This document shows, one piece after another, positions 1 to 7,279 of a stretch of DNA of 29,903 bases. The stretch is from GCA-003244245 sp039924425 (lineage in GTDB: Bacteria > Actinomycetota > Actinomycetes > Mycobacteriales > Pseudonocardiaceae): the NCBI GenBank assembly GCA_039924425.1, contig JBDTAX010000115.1, forward strand, positions 1 to 29,903. Reading direction: 5' to 3'. Both the position numbers and the translations under genes were made by a program. Every line of letters begins with the position of its first letter. Position 1 is the first letter of the stretch. The notes under the pieces are model-generated. The model had not been told where the DNA came from and made no database searches. It saw only the letters and a list, made by a program, of their open reading frames with translations.

Positions 1-97
1 ACGTAGCGGGAGGTTCTGGCGCCGCGGCGGCGGCGAGCGGAACAGTCAGCGCAAACATCGCCACTACAGCGCCCACGGCAACACGGCGTATCGACAC
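1..97 (-). CDS. Secreted protein, N-terminal fragment running off the left edge
   Basis: A frame opening with GTG at 97 runs out of the window after 32 codons. Its product has the shape of a Sec signal peptide: a short basic start (MSIRR), a hydrophobic core (VAVGAVVAMFALTVPLA) and an alanine-rich AAAA stretch before APEPPAT, where a signal peptidase could cut. Nothing of the mature protein is visible, so its function is unknown. There is no clear Shine-Dalgarno sequence. The frame begins just downstream of a broken PIN gene on the same strand, so the junction near 130 may have brought a foreign upstream region to this gene. The high third-position GC and signal-peptide pattern favour a real gene, but a chance frame cannot be excluded. 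Confidence 0.45.
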   Translation of the reverse strand, partial: MSIRRVAVGAVVAMFALTVPLAAAAAPEPPAT

Positions 98-131
98 CGC
101 GCGGAGCGTAACGATCGCGTGCCCTCTCGTA

Positions 132-257
132 TCCGGCGGGGATCACGATAGGCCAGCCGTGGGAACGTGCTCGTCGTAGCAAGGCCCGGACGTCGCTGCC
201 GCGCTCGATCACGATGAGTGCGCCTGCGTCCAGGGTCAACCCGCTGACTGCGGTCAT
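132..257 (-). pseudogene. Truncated PIN-domain (VapC-like) toxin
   Basis: From ATG at 257 the frame encodes the typical opening of an actinobacterial PIN ribonuclease: LTLDAGALIVIERG with the first acidic residue at D10, then RALLRRARSHG and the second strand PIVIPAG. After about residue 42 the similarity stops. The frame stays open but becomes arginine- and cysteine-rich, with none of the later PIN acidic residues, so the protein has lost more than half of the usual 130 or so residues. The ATG overlaps the stop of the preceding small gene as ATGA, which is usual for toxin–antitoxin pairs. VapC family toxins cleave RNA; this copy should be inactive. The 3' end given here is where recognisable sequence ends. 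Confidence 0.55.
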
Positions 258-376
258 GCGTGCTTGCTCTGCGGTGGCACATCGACCCCGAGCTGGGCGT
301 CTACCCGGGCGAATGTCTCGACCGATGGCGGTCCGAGTTCCGCGTCGACCTGGTCCAGCCATTCGTCCAACGTCAT
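254..376 (-). pseudogene. Antitoxin remnant paired with the broken PIN toxin
   Basis: A 40-codon frame (ATG at 376, TGA at 256-254) overlaps the PIN start by four bases. The product begins MTLDEWLDQVDAELGPPS and resembles the acidic C-terminal, toxin-binding half of actinobacterial antitoxins that accompany PIN toxins. The DNA-binding N-terminal half (about 30-40 residues) is missing, because an in-frame TAG lies five codons upstream. It is therefore probably a 5'-truncated remnant, although a short antitoxin cannot be ruled out. The remnant ends 43 bases before hisH on the opposite strand, so the hisH promoter must lie in or near it. Confidence 0.45.
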
Positions 377-418
377 TGCCTGCGCACACTACCGTGCTGG
401 TCGTGCGAAGCTGGCGGG

Positions 419-1048
419 GTGACACGGGTCGTCGTGCTGGATTACGGGTCGGGGAATCTGCGCTCCGCGGAGCGGGCGTTGCTGCGGGCGGGTGCCCAGG
501 TGGCGGTGACCGCTGATGTCGACGCCGCACTGAACGCCGACGGGCTGGTGGTGCCGGGGGTGGGGGCCTTCGCCGCCTGCATGGCTGGGTTGCGCTCGGT
601 GCGCGGTGAGCGGATCATCGGTCGCCGGCTGGCCGGAGGCCGCCCGGTGTTGGGAATCTGTGTGGGGATGCAGGTGCTGTTCAGCCGCGGCGTCGAGCAC
701 GGCGTGCGGACCGAGGGGTGCGGTGAGTGGCCCGGGACCGTGGAGCGGCTGAAGGCCGACGTGCTGCCGCACATGGGATGGAACACCGTCGCGCCGCCAG
801 CGGGCTCTCGGCTGTTCGCCGGCCTCGACGCGAGCGCCCGGTTCTACTTCGTGCATTCCTACGCCGCCCGCCGCTGGGAGCTGGGCGGCTCAGAGCCGCT
901 GGCGCCGCCGCTGGTGACCTGGGCCGAGCACGGCGAGCCGTTCGTCGCCGCGGTGGAGAACGGGCCGCTGGGGGCGACTCAGTTCCACCCCGAGAAGTCC
1001 GGCGACGCCGGTGCGCACCTGCTGCGCAACTGGCTCGAGACGCTGTAG
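419..1048 (+). CDS. hisH: Imidazole glycerol phosphate synthase, glutamine amidotransferase subunit
   Basis: HisH releases ammonia from glutamine and channels it to HisF to make IGP and AICAR in histidine synthesis. The 209-residue product starts at GTG 419 (MTRVVVLDYGSGNLRS), exactly where the family begins. The frame is open further upstream to 260, but that part has no HisH similarity. The class I amidotransferase triad is complete: nucleophile C81 in GICVGMQ, and H190 and E192 in QFHPEKS. The oxyanion region VVPGVGAF is also present. Actinobacterial hisH is normally followed directly by priA (hisA). Here a 6.2-kb cassette on the opposite strand intervenes, its last gene ending only 10 bases after the hisH stop. 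The usual upstream hisB is also replaced by a toxin–antitoxin scar, so hisH is probably transcribed alone. Confidence 0.95.
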   Translation: MTRVVVLDYGSGNLRSAERALLRAGAQVAVTADVDAALNADGLVVPGVGAFAACMAGLRSVRGERIIGRRLAGGRPVLGICVGMQVLFSRGVEHGVRTEGCGEWPGTVERLKADVLPHMGWNTVAPPAGSRLFAGLDASARFYFVHSYAARRWELGGSEPLAPPLVTWAEHGEPFVAAVENGPLGATQFHPEKSGDAGAHLLRNWLETL

Positions 1049-1058
1049 CCGACGCGGT

Positions 1059-1385
1059 TCAGGCGGCATCCGGGGCGTCCGAGCGCCACGTGAGCTTGAC
1101 CTCGAAGTTACCCGACATGCCCGTCTTGGCGATCACCGCGCCGACCTCCGCATCCAGCCGCACGCCGAAAGTGATCACCACCTCGTCCGGGTGCTGGGCC
1201 ATGGCCCGGAACTGGGTCAACGCGACGACCGCCGCGTCGCGGACCTCGCCCAGCGCGCTCTCGAAGGTAGCCCTGGCATCGCGGATCCTTCCTTGCCGCG
1301 ACACCCGTGCGACGCCTGGCTCCTCGTCTACGTCGACGAGTACAAAACCCCCGCCATCGAGTGCGAATCGGGCCAGTTCCGGCAC
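1059..1385 (-). CDS. Trypsin-co-occurring domain (Trypco1, CU044_2847 family) protein
   Basis: A 108-residue protein of the small family known as Trypco1, or CU044_2847, named because its genes sit next to trypsin-like protease genes. The sequence shows the family pattern: an N-terminal beta region with LDGGGFVLVDVDEEPG, a central helix (FESALGEVRDAAVVALTQF), then PDEVVITFGVRLDAEVGAVIAKTG and a final KLTW strand. Its biochemical role is not established; computational work links it to conflict or stress systems built on proteases and STAND NTPases. The GTG at 1385 is preceded by AGAGGTGG, a good ribosome site. It lies 40 bases after the solute-binding protein gene and is probably the last gene of the same transcript. 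The protease partner is the N-terminal domain of the kinase at 3883-7194. Confidence 0.85.
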   Translation of the reverse strand: MPELARFALDGGGFVLVDVDEEPGVARVSRQGRIRDARATFESALGEVRDAAVVALTQFRAMAQHPDEVVITFGVRLDAEVGAVIAKTGMSGNFEVKLTWRSDAPDAA

Positions 1386-1425
1386 AGTCCCACCTCTGTT
1401 CCTATCATGCCGCTGATGCCAAGGG

Positions 1426-2727
1426 TCACTGATGTCCGCACGGAATAGCCAGCCATTCCGTGCGCGTTTGTTTTCGAATAGTATCGAGCTCGTCGAGAAG
1501 CTGGTCTAGCTGGTTGGGATCGCTCAGGTACGCCAACACTGCGCGGCGAAATGCCTCGCTCATGGTCGGTGGCATGGAGTCGGCCGCACCGTAGCACAAT
1601 GTTTTGGCGTTGATCAGATCGCTGGAAATTTTTTTGCTGACGCCGTCCGGGTAGACGTCTTGATTCACTTTCTTGTTCACGGAGAAGGCGCCACCACCGC
1701 TATGCGGCCAGATCGCCTGCGCCTTGGCGGTTGCCAGGTATTTGATCAATTTCCGGGCTTGCGGGGTGTTGTTGAACATGGCTGCCACGTCGGCTGATAC
1801 CTTAAAATTTCCGTCTGCGGCACCGGCGGGGAAGGGGAAGAAGTCGAAATCCGTCCCCGGTTTCAGATTTTCATTTCTGTTATTCCGATAAATGGTCATG
1901 ATGAACGAGGGTTGGTGATCCAAGTAGCATCCTGGTGGGTTCGTGAACATCGGACCTCCCGCGTCTGTCCAGTCGGTCAACAGTGCCGATCTAGATCCTG
2001 CGGCAGTCGTGATCGTACCCCATTCCTGCCATGCCTTCTTGACCTGCGGTGATGTCCAGGGAAGATTGCCGGAAGCCCACTGTTGGTAGACGCCTGTACC
2101 GAACTGGTGCAGCAGGATGTCCTCGATCCAGTCCGCGCCCGGCCAGCCGGAGACCGGAGTCGAGCCCATGCCCAGGCACCATGGCCTGCCGCCCGTCTTA
2201 GCTATAGTCTCGCCCAGGGCGACGAGCTGGTCCCAGGTCTGGACCTCTGGCTCGGGCCGCTGCCTTGGGTCGTACCAGATGATGCTCTTGAGGCTCGCCT
2301 TGACCACTACCCCATACAGGCTATCTGTACCTAATCTCTGTACTTCCGGCCATTGCTTGATATATTCGTCCCGATCGGGCTCCTCGATCACATCGTTAAG
2401 GCTGTGCAACTTGTTTTGGTTCAGATATTGATGCAGATCGCCGAGGCTGGGAAGAATCGCGATGTCCGGAGGCGTGCCGTTCTGGACCCTTGAAGACAGG
2501 TCGTCGTTCATGGAGCGCGTGCCCTGATATATGAACTGCACGCCCGTGTCCTGGCGGAACTGTTTCAGCACCTTCTCGAAGCTCTGTTGCTCCCCGTCGG
2601 CGTCGGTCCAGGAAGCCAGTACGCTCACCGAGCCGGCGGAGTCTGGCGTGGAGCACGCCGCCAGAATGGTGTTGGCGAGAATGGCCACGATGAACAGGGA
2701 GATCGCTCGGTGTCTGGTGTGTATCAT
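1426..2727 (-). CDS. Solute-binding lipoprotein without transporter (sensor component)
   Basis: A 433-residue extracytoplasmic solute-binding protein. It has a lipoprotein signal (hydrophobic IFIVAILAN-type core and lipobox LAAC, lipidated C25), then SVSVLASWTDADGEQQSFEKV and other features of the family 1 (sugar/MalE-like, SBP_bac_1/8) fold, including conserved TPPDIAILP and late GGGAFSVNKKV segments. The ligand cannot be read from sequence. No permease or ATPase gene is nearby. Instead its ATG overlaps the stop of the GlnX-like gene (ATGA), which points to ligand sensing rather than import, by analogy with mycobacterial GlnH. GlnH belongs to the amino-acid-binding family 3, so the sensor type differs here. 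GC is low for this genome: 22 of 60 bases are G or C at 1861-1920. Confidence 0.85.
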   Translation of the reverse strand: MIHTRHRAISLFIVAILANTILAACSTPDSAGSVSVLASWTDADGEQQSFEKVLKQFRQDTGVQFIYQGTRSMNDDLSSRVQNGTPPDIAILPSLGDLHQYLNQNKLHSLNDVIEEPDRDEYIKQWPEVQRLGTDSLYGVVVKASLKSIIWYDPRQRPEPEVQTWDQLVALGETIAKTGGRPWCLGMGSTPVSGWPGADWIEDILLHQFGTGVYQQWASGNLPWTSPQVKKAWQEWGTITTAAGSRSALLTDWTDAGGPMFTNPPGCYLDHQPSFIMTIYRNNRNENLKPGTDFDFFPFPAGAADGNFKVSADVAAMFNNTPQARKLIKYLATAKAQAIWPHSGGGAFSVNKKVNQDVYPDGVSKKISSDLINAKTLCYGAADSMPPTMSEAFRRAVLAYLSDPNQLDQLLDELDTIRKQTRTEWLAIPCGHQ

Positions 2728-3878
2728 CTCGGTCGATACCTGTATTCCTCTATTCGCGGCCAGAGCCCGAACGGGATGAACACGAAGAAGATCAGCCCGG
2801 TCAGAATGGGGATGAAGTACTTCCAGTTGACATTCTCACCGGCATTCATAATGCTGTTGTCGAAGCCTTTGTTGAGCGTGGTTATGCGCCCGTCTGAGAT
2901 CTCTGGCGTGGTGTTGTCGGTGGACTTGTGCTCCGCGACGAATTTGTTGACAGTGGGGCCGCACCCACCGTTCGCGCCCGCGCATTCCTTCTCCATCAGT
3001 TCGCCCAGTTCCTGCTGTCCCCGGACGTCTGCCGAAGATGGCTGATCCCGCGAGAGGCGCACGACCTCGTTCAGGGTATCTCGGGAATTTTCCAGTTGAT
3101 GCTGGGAGGCGATCGCGAGAGACGTCACGATGGACAGCCCGATCAGAGCTGCCGTGGCAAGCAGCAGCCACGGGTTGATGGCACGCCTAAATCGGCGCCT
3201 CAGGAATACCTGGGTCACCACAAGCAACGCGAAAATGAGGACAATCGGTACGACCCACTGAAGAAGGCTCTCAGTCGTCATCGAACTTGCGGCGACTTGA
3301 TCGTTCAGTGCGCTGGTCTGATCATCCATAAGGTTGTTGAATTCGGTCAAGATCGGACTGTCTCCGGCATGTAGGAGGTGTGACGCGGACCACAGGTCGG
3401 TTGTGCCTAATAATGGGGTTCCGGTGTGCGCGTCTGCCTGGCCGATCAAGCTCGAGTAAGACTCCAGTAGCGCCTCCAGCAACTGTATCGGCTGGCTGCC
3501 GCTGCTTGTGGCGCTGCTGTTGCCTGCGGCGCTGCGCTCGGCGGCTTGGACCAGATGCTGACTGGCGGACGTCAACTGGTTCTGGTACTCCAAGCCTGGT
3601 CCGCTGAGCGTTACTTCACCACTCTGGAAGCTGTCAATGGCCGCACTGTCGGCCTGCACCAGGGCGTCTCGTGCCGCGATCACGTCAAGAATCGCGGGAG
3701 CCGTGGTGTCACGTACCGTGTCAACTGTGCCGTACACTTTCTGAAACACCAACCAGGATGTACTGCCGACCACCACGGTGGCGATCAAGAGGAGCACGCA
3801 CAGAATCCACAGGGTCTTGCCCGTCGTGGTTTTCGGGGTCGTTGGCGGCGTCGCAGCCGAAGTCACCAGATTAGCCAT
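2724..3878 (-). CDS. GlnX-like four-helix membrane signal transducer
   Basis: A 384-residue membrane protein. Hydrophobic segments lie at about 22-44, 206-226, 236-257 and 353-373, with the RRRFRR loop (228-232) on the cytoplasmic side. This leaves two extracytoplasmic loops, 45-205 and 258-352, both predicted helical and polar, as in four-helix-bundle chemosensors; the second contains C299 and C306. The layout matches mycobacterial GlnX (Rv0412c), which relays ligand binding by GlnH to the kinase PknG. The start lies four bases after the PknG-like kinase stop, and the end overlaps the binding-protein start by four bases, so the three are translationally coupled. Assignment rests on topology and neighbours; I saw no strong sequence signature. 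The likely role is to pass the state of the lipoprotein across the membrane. Confidence 0.75.
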   Translation of the reverse strand: MANLVTSAATPPTTPKTTTGKTLWILCVLLLIATVVVGSTSWLVFQKVYGTVDTVRDTTAPAILDVIAARDALVQADSAAIDSFQSGEVTLSGPGLEYQNQLTSASQHLVQAAERSAAGNSSATSSGSQPIQLLEALLESYSSLIGQADAHTGTPLLGTTDLWSASHLLHAGDSPILTEFNNLMDDQTSALNDQVAASSMTTESLLQWVVPIVLIFALLVVTQVFLRRRFRRAINPWLLLATAALIGLSIVTSLAIASQHQLENSRDTLNEVVRLSRDQPSSADVRGQQELGELMEKECAGANGGCGPTVNKFVAEHKSTDNTTPEISDGRITTLNKGFDNSIMNAGENVNWKYFIPILTGLIFFVFIPFGLWPRIEEYRYRPR

Positions 3879-3882
3879 GTCA

Positions 3883-6800
3883 TCACCACGGGGTCCGGGG
3901 GCGGACGGTATTAGCCAGGTCGATCAGGATGCCGTGGTCGTTGGAGTTGCGCGCTTGCCGGGAGAGCGCGCGGTAAGATCCCGCGAGTAGCTTTCGGAGC
4001 TTCCGCTCACTTGGGTGGTCACCGAGGATGTCCTGACCGTTCAACTGCTCGTCGCCCCCGGTTTCGCGGACCCAGCCCAGCGCAACCTCCCGCACGGCCG
4101 CCGTGAGGCGCTCCCGAGCGGCGCCATCCGGATCGCCGCCGTCCAGGTACAGGGCTGGCAGTCGACTGACCACCGCACTGAAATCGGCGGCGGTCGGTAG
4201 CTGGAACCCGTTGCCGGAACCTGCCGCGAGGCTTCCGGACAGGATTCGAACCGCGGCTATCCTGGCCGCGTCGTAGTGTCGGGAGACACCGGGTACCTCG
4301 TCGAGGATCGTCACGGCGTCGTTCCTTGCGCCACGACGCAGGCAGATGCGGGCGAGGCCGAACGCGGCACTGGCCTGCGAACGGTCTCGGCGCCAGACCG
4401 CTTCGTAGTAATGCTGGGAGTCGTCGAGATTGCCCAGTTGCTCGTGGCAGAAACCGAGCGCCAGCTTCGGCACGTCTTCTCCGGGCAACGCTCGGTAGAC
4501 CTCGGAGAAATTCAATTCAGCATCGGTGATTTTATCGTTTGTCAACGCGAGCAGCCCGTGGTGCCAGGCGCTGCGCCAGTCGTAGTCAACGGCCTGACCG
4601 AGAATCTCCTCGGCCCTGCGTAGGCATATCTGGGCTTTCTCAAGGTCGCCCAGCTCGAGGTGCGCGCGGCATTCGCACAACTGGATCGCCACAGATTCCC
4701 GCGGAAACTCCGCGAGCTTATCGATGAGCCGACGTGAATCGGTTGCGCTCACTTCTGTCAGAAAACTTGCCGCTGGGTCATCCTCATCCACTTGCGGCGC
4801 CGGCAGGCCGACGGCGGCCGCAACCGCGCTCGGCCGACCGTCGAGCACCACGGTCCCGTGCTCAGCGGCCCGGTTGGCCGTCCAGCTATCCAGCGGGGGC
4901 ACCATGCCAAGTCCGGCGTCGAGCAAGGTTGCCGTCGCCGTGAACACGGCTGAGGGCTCGGGGCGTGGCTGCCTGTCTCGCAGCGAGAGAACCTCCCGCA
5001 ACACGCCCTTGAGTTGCTGGGCCATCGCCGCCGCGGAGGGGAAGCGGCTGTCGGGCCGCTCGTGGGTCGCCCGCTCCAGGACCCGACGAAAGGATTCGAT
5101 ACCGAACGAGACTTGATCGCTATGTGGCTCAGTGGGACCTTTGAGCACATCCGCGGTCACGCTGAACAATTCTTCGAGCGTCTTCCCGACCGTGTGAATG
5201 TCAGACTGCACGGTCAGGCCACGTGTGCGGATCTCCTCGCGGCTGACCTGGAAATGTTGTGTCCCGACGATCGGGGACTGGCGGTCGTCGATCCCGCGGG
5301 CCGCGCCGAGATCGATTATCTTAATACGGTTCGCGCTCCTGATCACATTATTCGGCTTCATGTCACAGTACAGCAAACCGTGACCGTGCAGATACTCGAA
5401 CGCGGCGAGGATCTCAATGCCGTATGCGATGACGTGTTCGACCAGCAGCGGCCCGCCCAACGGATCCTGATGCCTCGCGGCCAGATCCTTGACCTCGTCC
5501 AGTGGCAGCCCACCCACGTACTCCATCACGATGTAATCAGTCAGCTCGCCTGAGTGCGGCTCGGTATGGGTGACGAAGTTGAAGATACGGACGATGTTGG
5601 GGTGGTCGAGCGTGGTGAGGAAGCGCCGTTCTGACACCGCCAGCGCCACCGCTCGCGCATCGTTCGTATTGATTAGTCCCTTGAGGGCGACGTAGTTGCC
5701 GTCCAGGTGAGTATCTCTGGCCAGGTAGACCCAACCGAGGCCACCTCGCGCCAGAGCGCCCACGACCTCGTACTGGTCCGCCACCAGATCATCCGCGCTC
5801 AGGGTCGGGGGGACGGAGAAGGTCCTGCCCCGCTCAGCAACCCTCGGATTGGTCAGGATTCTGGTGGCGGGGTCGGGAAGATCCAGGACCGGCAGCGGCA
5901 CCAGGTCAGCACACATCCATGTTCTGGTACTGGGTTGCACGGGCGGTCGGGTGTCCGGACCAGGGTCCTGCGGCACCGAGTCGGTCCACGACCTGGCAAC
6001 AGTCAGGCTGTGCGACGACGCCCGGCTGAACGTCAGCAGCAGGCGATGGCCACGCTCCGCGAGTGGCTCGAGCACGTCGGCCAGCAGGGCTTCTGGCTGC
6101 TCGGCGTCATCGACGCCGGCCACCACGATGGTCATCGGTGGCAGGCTGTCTCGCAACTGGGCGGTGAGTTCCGTCGACTGGCCAACCGGAATGCCAGCCC
6201 TGTCGGCAATTCGCTGAAAAACCTCTGCCGGCGTCTTGCCGGTGACGTCGACGGCGAGGTCCATGCCGCCCGGCGGGGGAATGGTCCCCTGGGGGGCCTG
6301 GGCCACGAGCGGATTCGCTGAGTTGGGTCGCTGTTCCCGGTCGGCCAGGTTGATAACGTGGCGTACAGTGGCCGATCCCGGCGTATCCGAGTCCCCCGTG
6401 ACGATGATCTGGATGTTTTCTGTTCCTCGACGTCGCTCCATCCAGGACACGATGTCTCGGGCGAGGTCATTGTCGAGATCCTGCAATCTGGGTTTCCTGA
6501 TGAGGCTCGGATCAGCTGCCTTAGCGCCGCGTACCCATTCGCTCACCCCGGGAAGATGTCTGAGAATTGTTTCGACGGGAAGCAGGTAGGAAATCCCGGA
6601 CTCCTCATCGGTGTATGCACCGACCATCATGCCGATGACGCACTGTGTCACATTATCGAAAACTGGCGCACCGCTGAAACCCGCCCGCACCGGCCCGCCC
6701 GCCGATGTCGCGTCCATCTGCACCCATTCGCCGCCCGGTCCGCAGGGTCCGGACAGCGTCGCGTTCACCCACATGCCGTCCTTGAGGCCTCTGGGAAACC

Positions 6801-7194
6801 CACAGGTGTAGACGGCGCGGCCCCGGGTCACGGGTAGCCGGCGCAGTGGGGCGGTCGAGCCGATGGGCGCCGGCGCGTCGAGCTCGAGCAAGACGACGTC
6901 GCCGCCGTCGGTGTCGTTGGGCGGGACCCACCCGCCGTCGGTGACCTTCGCTCTCGCTGACCGAACTGGGTGCAAGCCGACGAAATCGATGATCACCTCG
7001 ACGTCAGGAACGGCGTTCGCGGTGCCGCGATCGGGGGCGTCAGACCAGAGCAGGACGTGCGCACAGGTCAACACGTATCGGGTGCCCAGCAAAATGCCGG
7101 CACCCAGAACAGCGCCATCACCGTCGCGGACGCGCACCCGCCATTGGTCCTGCTCGGCGACCGCATCTCCGGAGCTCCTGCGGTCGACGTCCAC
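3883..7194 (-). CDS. Trypsin-like protease – degenerate STAND – PknG-type Ser/Thr kinase – TPR protein
   Basis: An 1103-residue multidomain protein. Residues 1-220 are a trypsin-like protease with an apparently complete triad: H46 (LTCAHVLL), D99 (GGDVVLLELD) and S174 (GFSGAPVFD). Residues 225-410 resemble the P-loop region of trypsin-linked STAND NTPases, but Walker A is degenerate (GDSDTPGSAT, no lysine). Residues 440-1103 match PknG: LTNPRVAERG, glycine loop ALARGGLGWVYLA, K505 (VALKGL), VMEYVGG, catalytic D611 in YCDMKPNN, D628 in DLG, and the TPR tail ending LANTVRPRTPW. The cysteine-rich rubredoxin that PknG carries before its kinase domain is absent. No signal peptide or membrane helix is seen, so it is cytosolic. 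The GTG start is supported by TAGTCT eight bases upstream. PknG phosphorylates GarA/OdhI to control glutamate metabolism; the substrate here is unknown. Confidence 0.9.
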   Translation of the reverse strand: MDVDRRSSGDAVAEQDQWRVRVRDGDGAVLGAGILLGTRYVLTCAHVLLWSDAPDRGTANAVPDVEVIIDFVGLHPVRSARAKVTDGGWVPPNDTDGGDVVLLELDAPAPIGSTAPLRRLPVTRGRAVYTCGFPRGLKDGMWVNATLSGPCGPGGEWVQMDATSAGGPVRAGFSGAPVFDNVTQCVIGMMVGAYTDEESGISYLLPVETILRHLPGVSEWVRGAKAADPSLIRKPRLQDLDNDLARDIVSWMERRRGTENIQIIVTGDSDTPGSATVRHVINLADREQRPNSANPLVAQAPQGTIPPPGGMDLAVDVTGKTPAEVFQRIADRAGIPVGQSTELTAQLRDSLPPMTIVVAGVDDAEQPEALLADVLEPLAERGHRLLLTFSRASSHSLTVARSWTDSVPQDPGPDTRPPVQPSTRTWMCADLVPLPVLDLPDPATRILTNPRVAERGRTFSVPPTLSADDLVADQYEVVGALARGGLGWVYLARDTHLDGNYVALKGLINTNDARAVALAVSERRFLTTLDHPNIVRIFNFVTHTEPHSGELTDYIVMEYVGGLPLDEVKDLAARHQDPLGGPLLVEHVIAYGIEILAAFEYLHGHGLLYCDMKPNNVIRSANRIKIIDLGAARGIDDRQSPIVGTQHFQVSREEIRTRGLTVQSDIHTVGKTLEELFSVTADVLKGPTEPHSDQVSFGIESFRRVLERATHERPDSRFPSAAAMAQQLKGVLREVLSLRDRQPRPEPSAVFTATATLLDAGLGMVPPLDSWTANRAAEHGTVVLDGRPSAVAAAVGLPAPQVDEDDPAASFLTEVSATDSRRLIDKLAEFPRESVAIQLCECRAHLELGDLEKAQICLRRAEEILGQAVDYDWRSAWHHGLLALTNDKITDAELNFSEVYRALPGEDVPKLALGFCHEQLGNLDDSQHYYEAVWRRDRSQASAAFGLARICLRRGARNDAVTILDEVPGVSRHYDAARIAAVRILSGSLAAGSGNGFQLPTAADFSAVVSRLPALYLDGGDPDGAARERLTAAVREVALGWVRETGGDEQLNGQDILGDHPSERKLRKLLAGSYRALSRQARNSNDHGILIDLANTVRPRTPW

Positions 7195-7202
7195 GCAGGC
7201 CG

Positions 7203-7208
7203 AGACTA
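7203..7208 (-). promoter_or_regulatory. -10 hexamer of the kinase cassette (leaderless type)
   Basis: TAGTCT ends eight bases before the GTG at 7194 and fits the TANNNT -10 consensus at the spacing expected for a leaderless transcript. There is no Shine-Dalgarno sequence before the GTG. No convincing -35 is seen. It would drive the whole four-gene minus-strand cassette. Confidence 0.45.
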
Positions 7209-7273
7209 CGCCGCATTCTTGGGCCGCCGGTTCTCGGTGAGTGCCGCTGTGTGAGGAGCGCTCTCGACGGGCC

Positions 7274-7279
7274 TAGGGT
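7274..7279 (+). promoter_or_regulatory. -10 hexamer for priA (leaderless type)
   Basis: TAGGGT is followed by seven bases and then the GTG at 7287. This gives the downstream part of the split histidine operon its own promoter and decides between three in-frame GTG starts (7251, 7278 and 7287). No clear -35 is visible. Confidence 0.45.

Noticed and set aside
260..418. An in-frame extension of hisH by 53 codons from an upstream ATG
   Set aside because: The extra residues have no likeness to HisH, lie antisense to the toxin–antitoxin remnant, and the GTG at 419 gives the normal family start.
1426..3878. An ABC sugar importer formed by the binding protein and the membrane protein
   Set aside because: The membrane protein has only four helices with two large outside loops and no permease EAA motif, and no ATPase gene is present. 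A sensor pair fits better.
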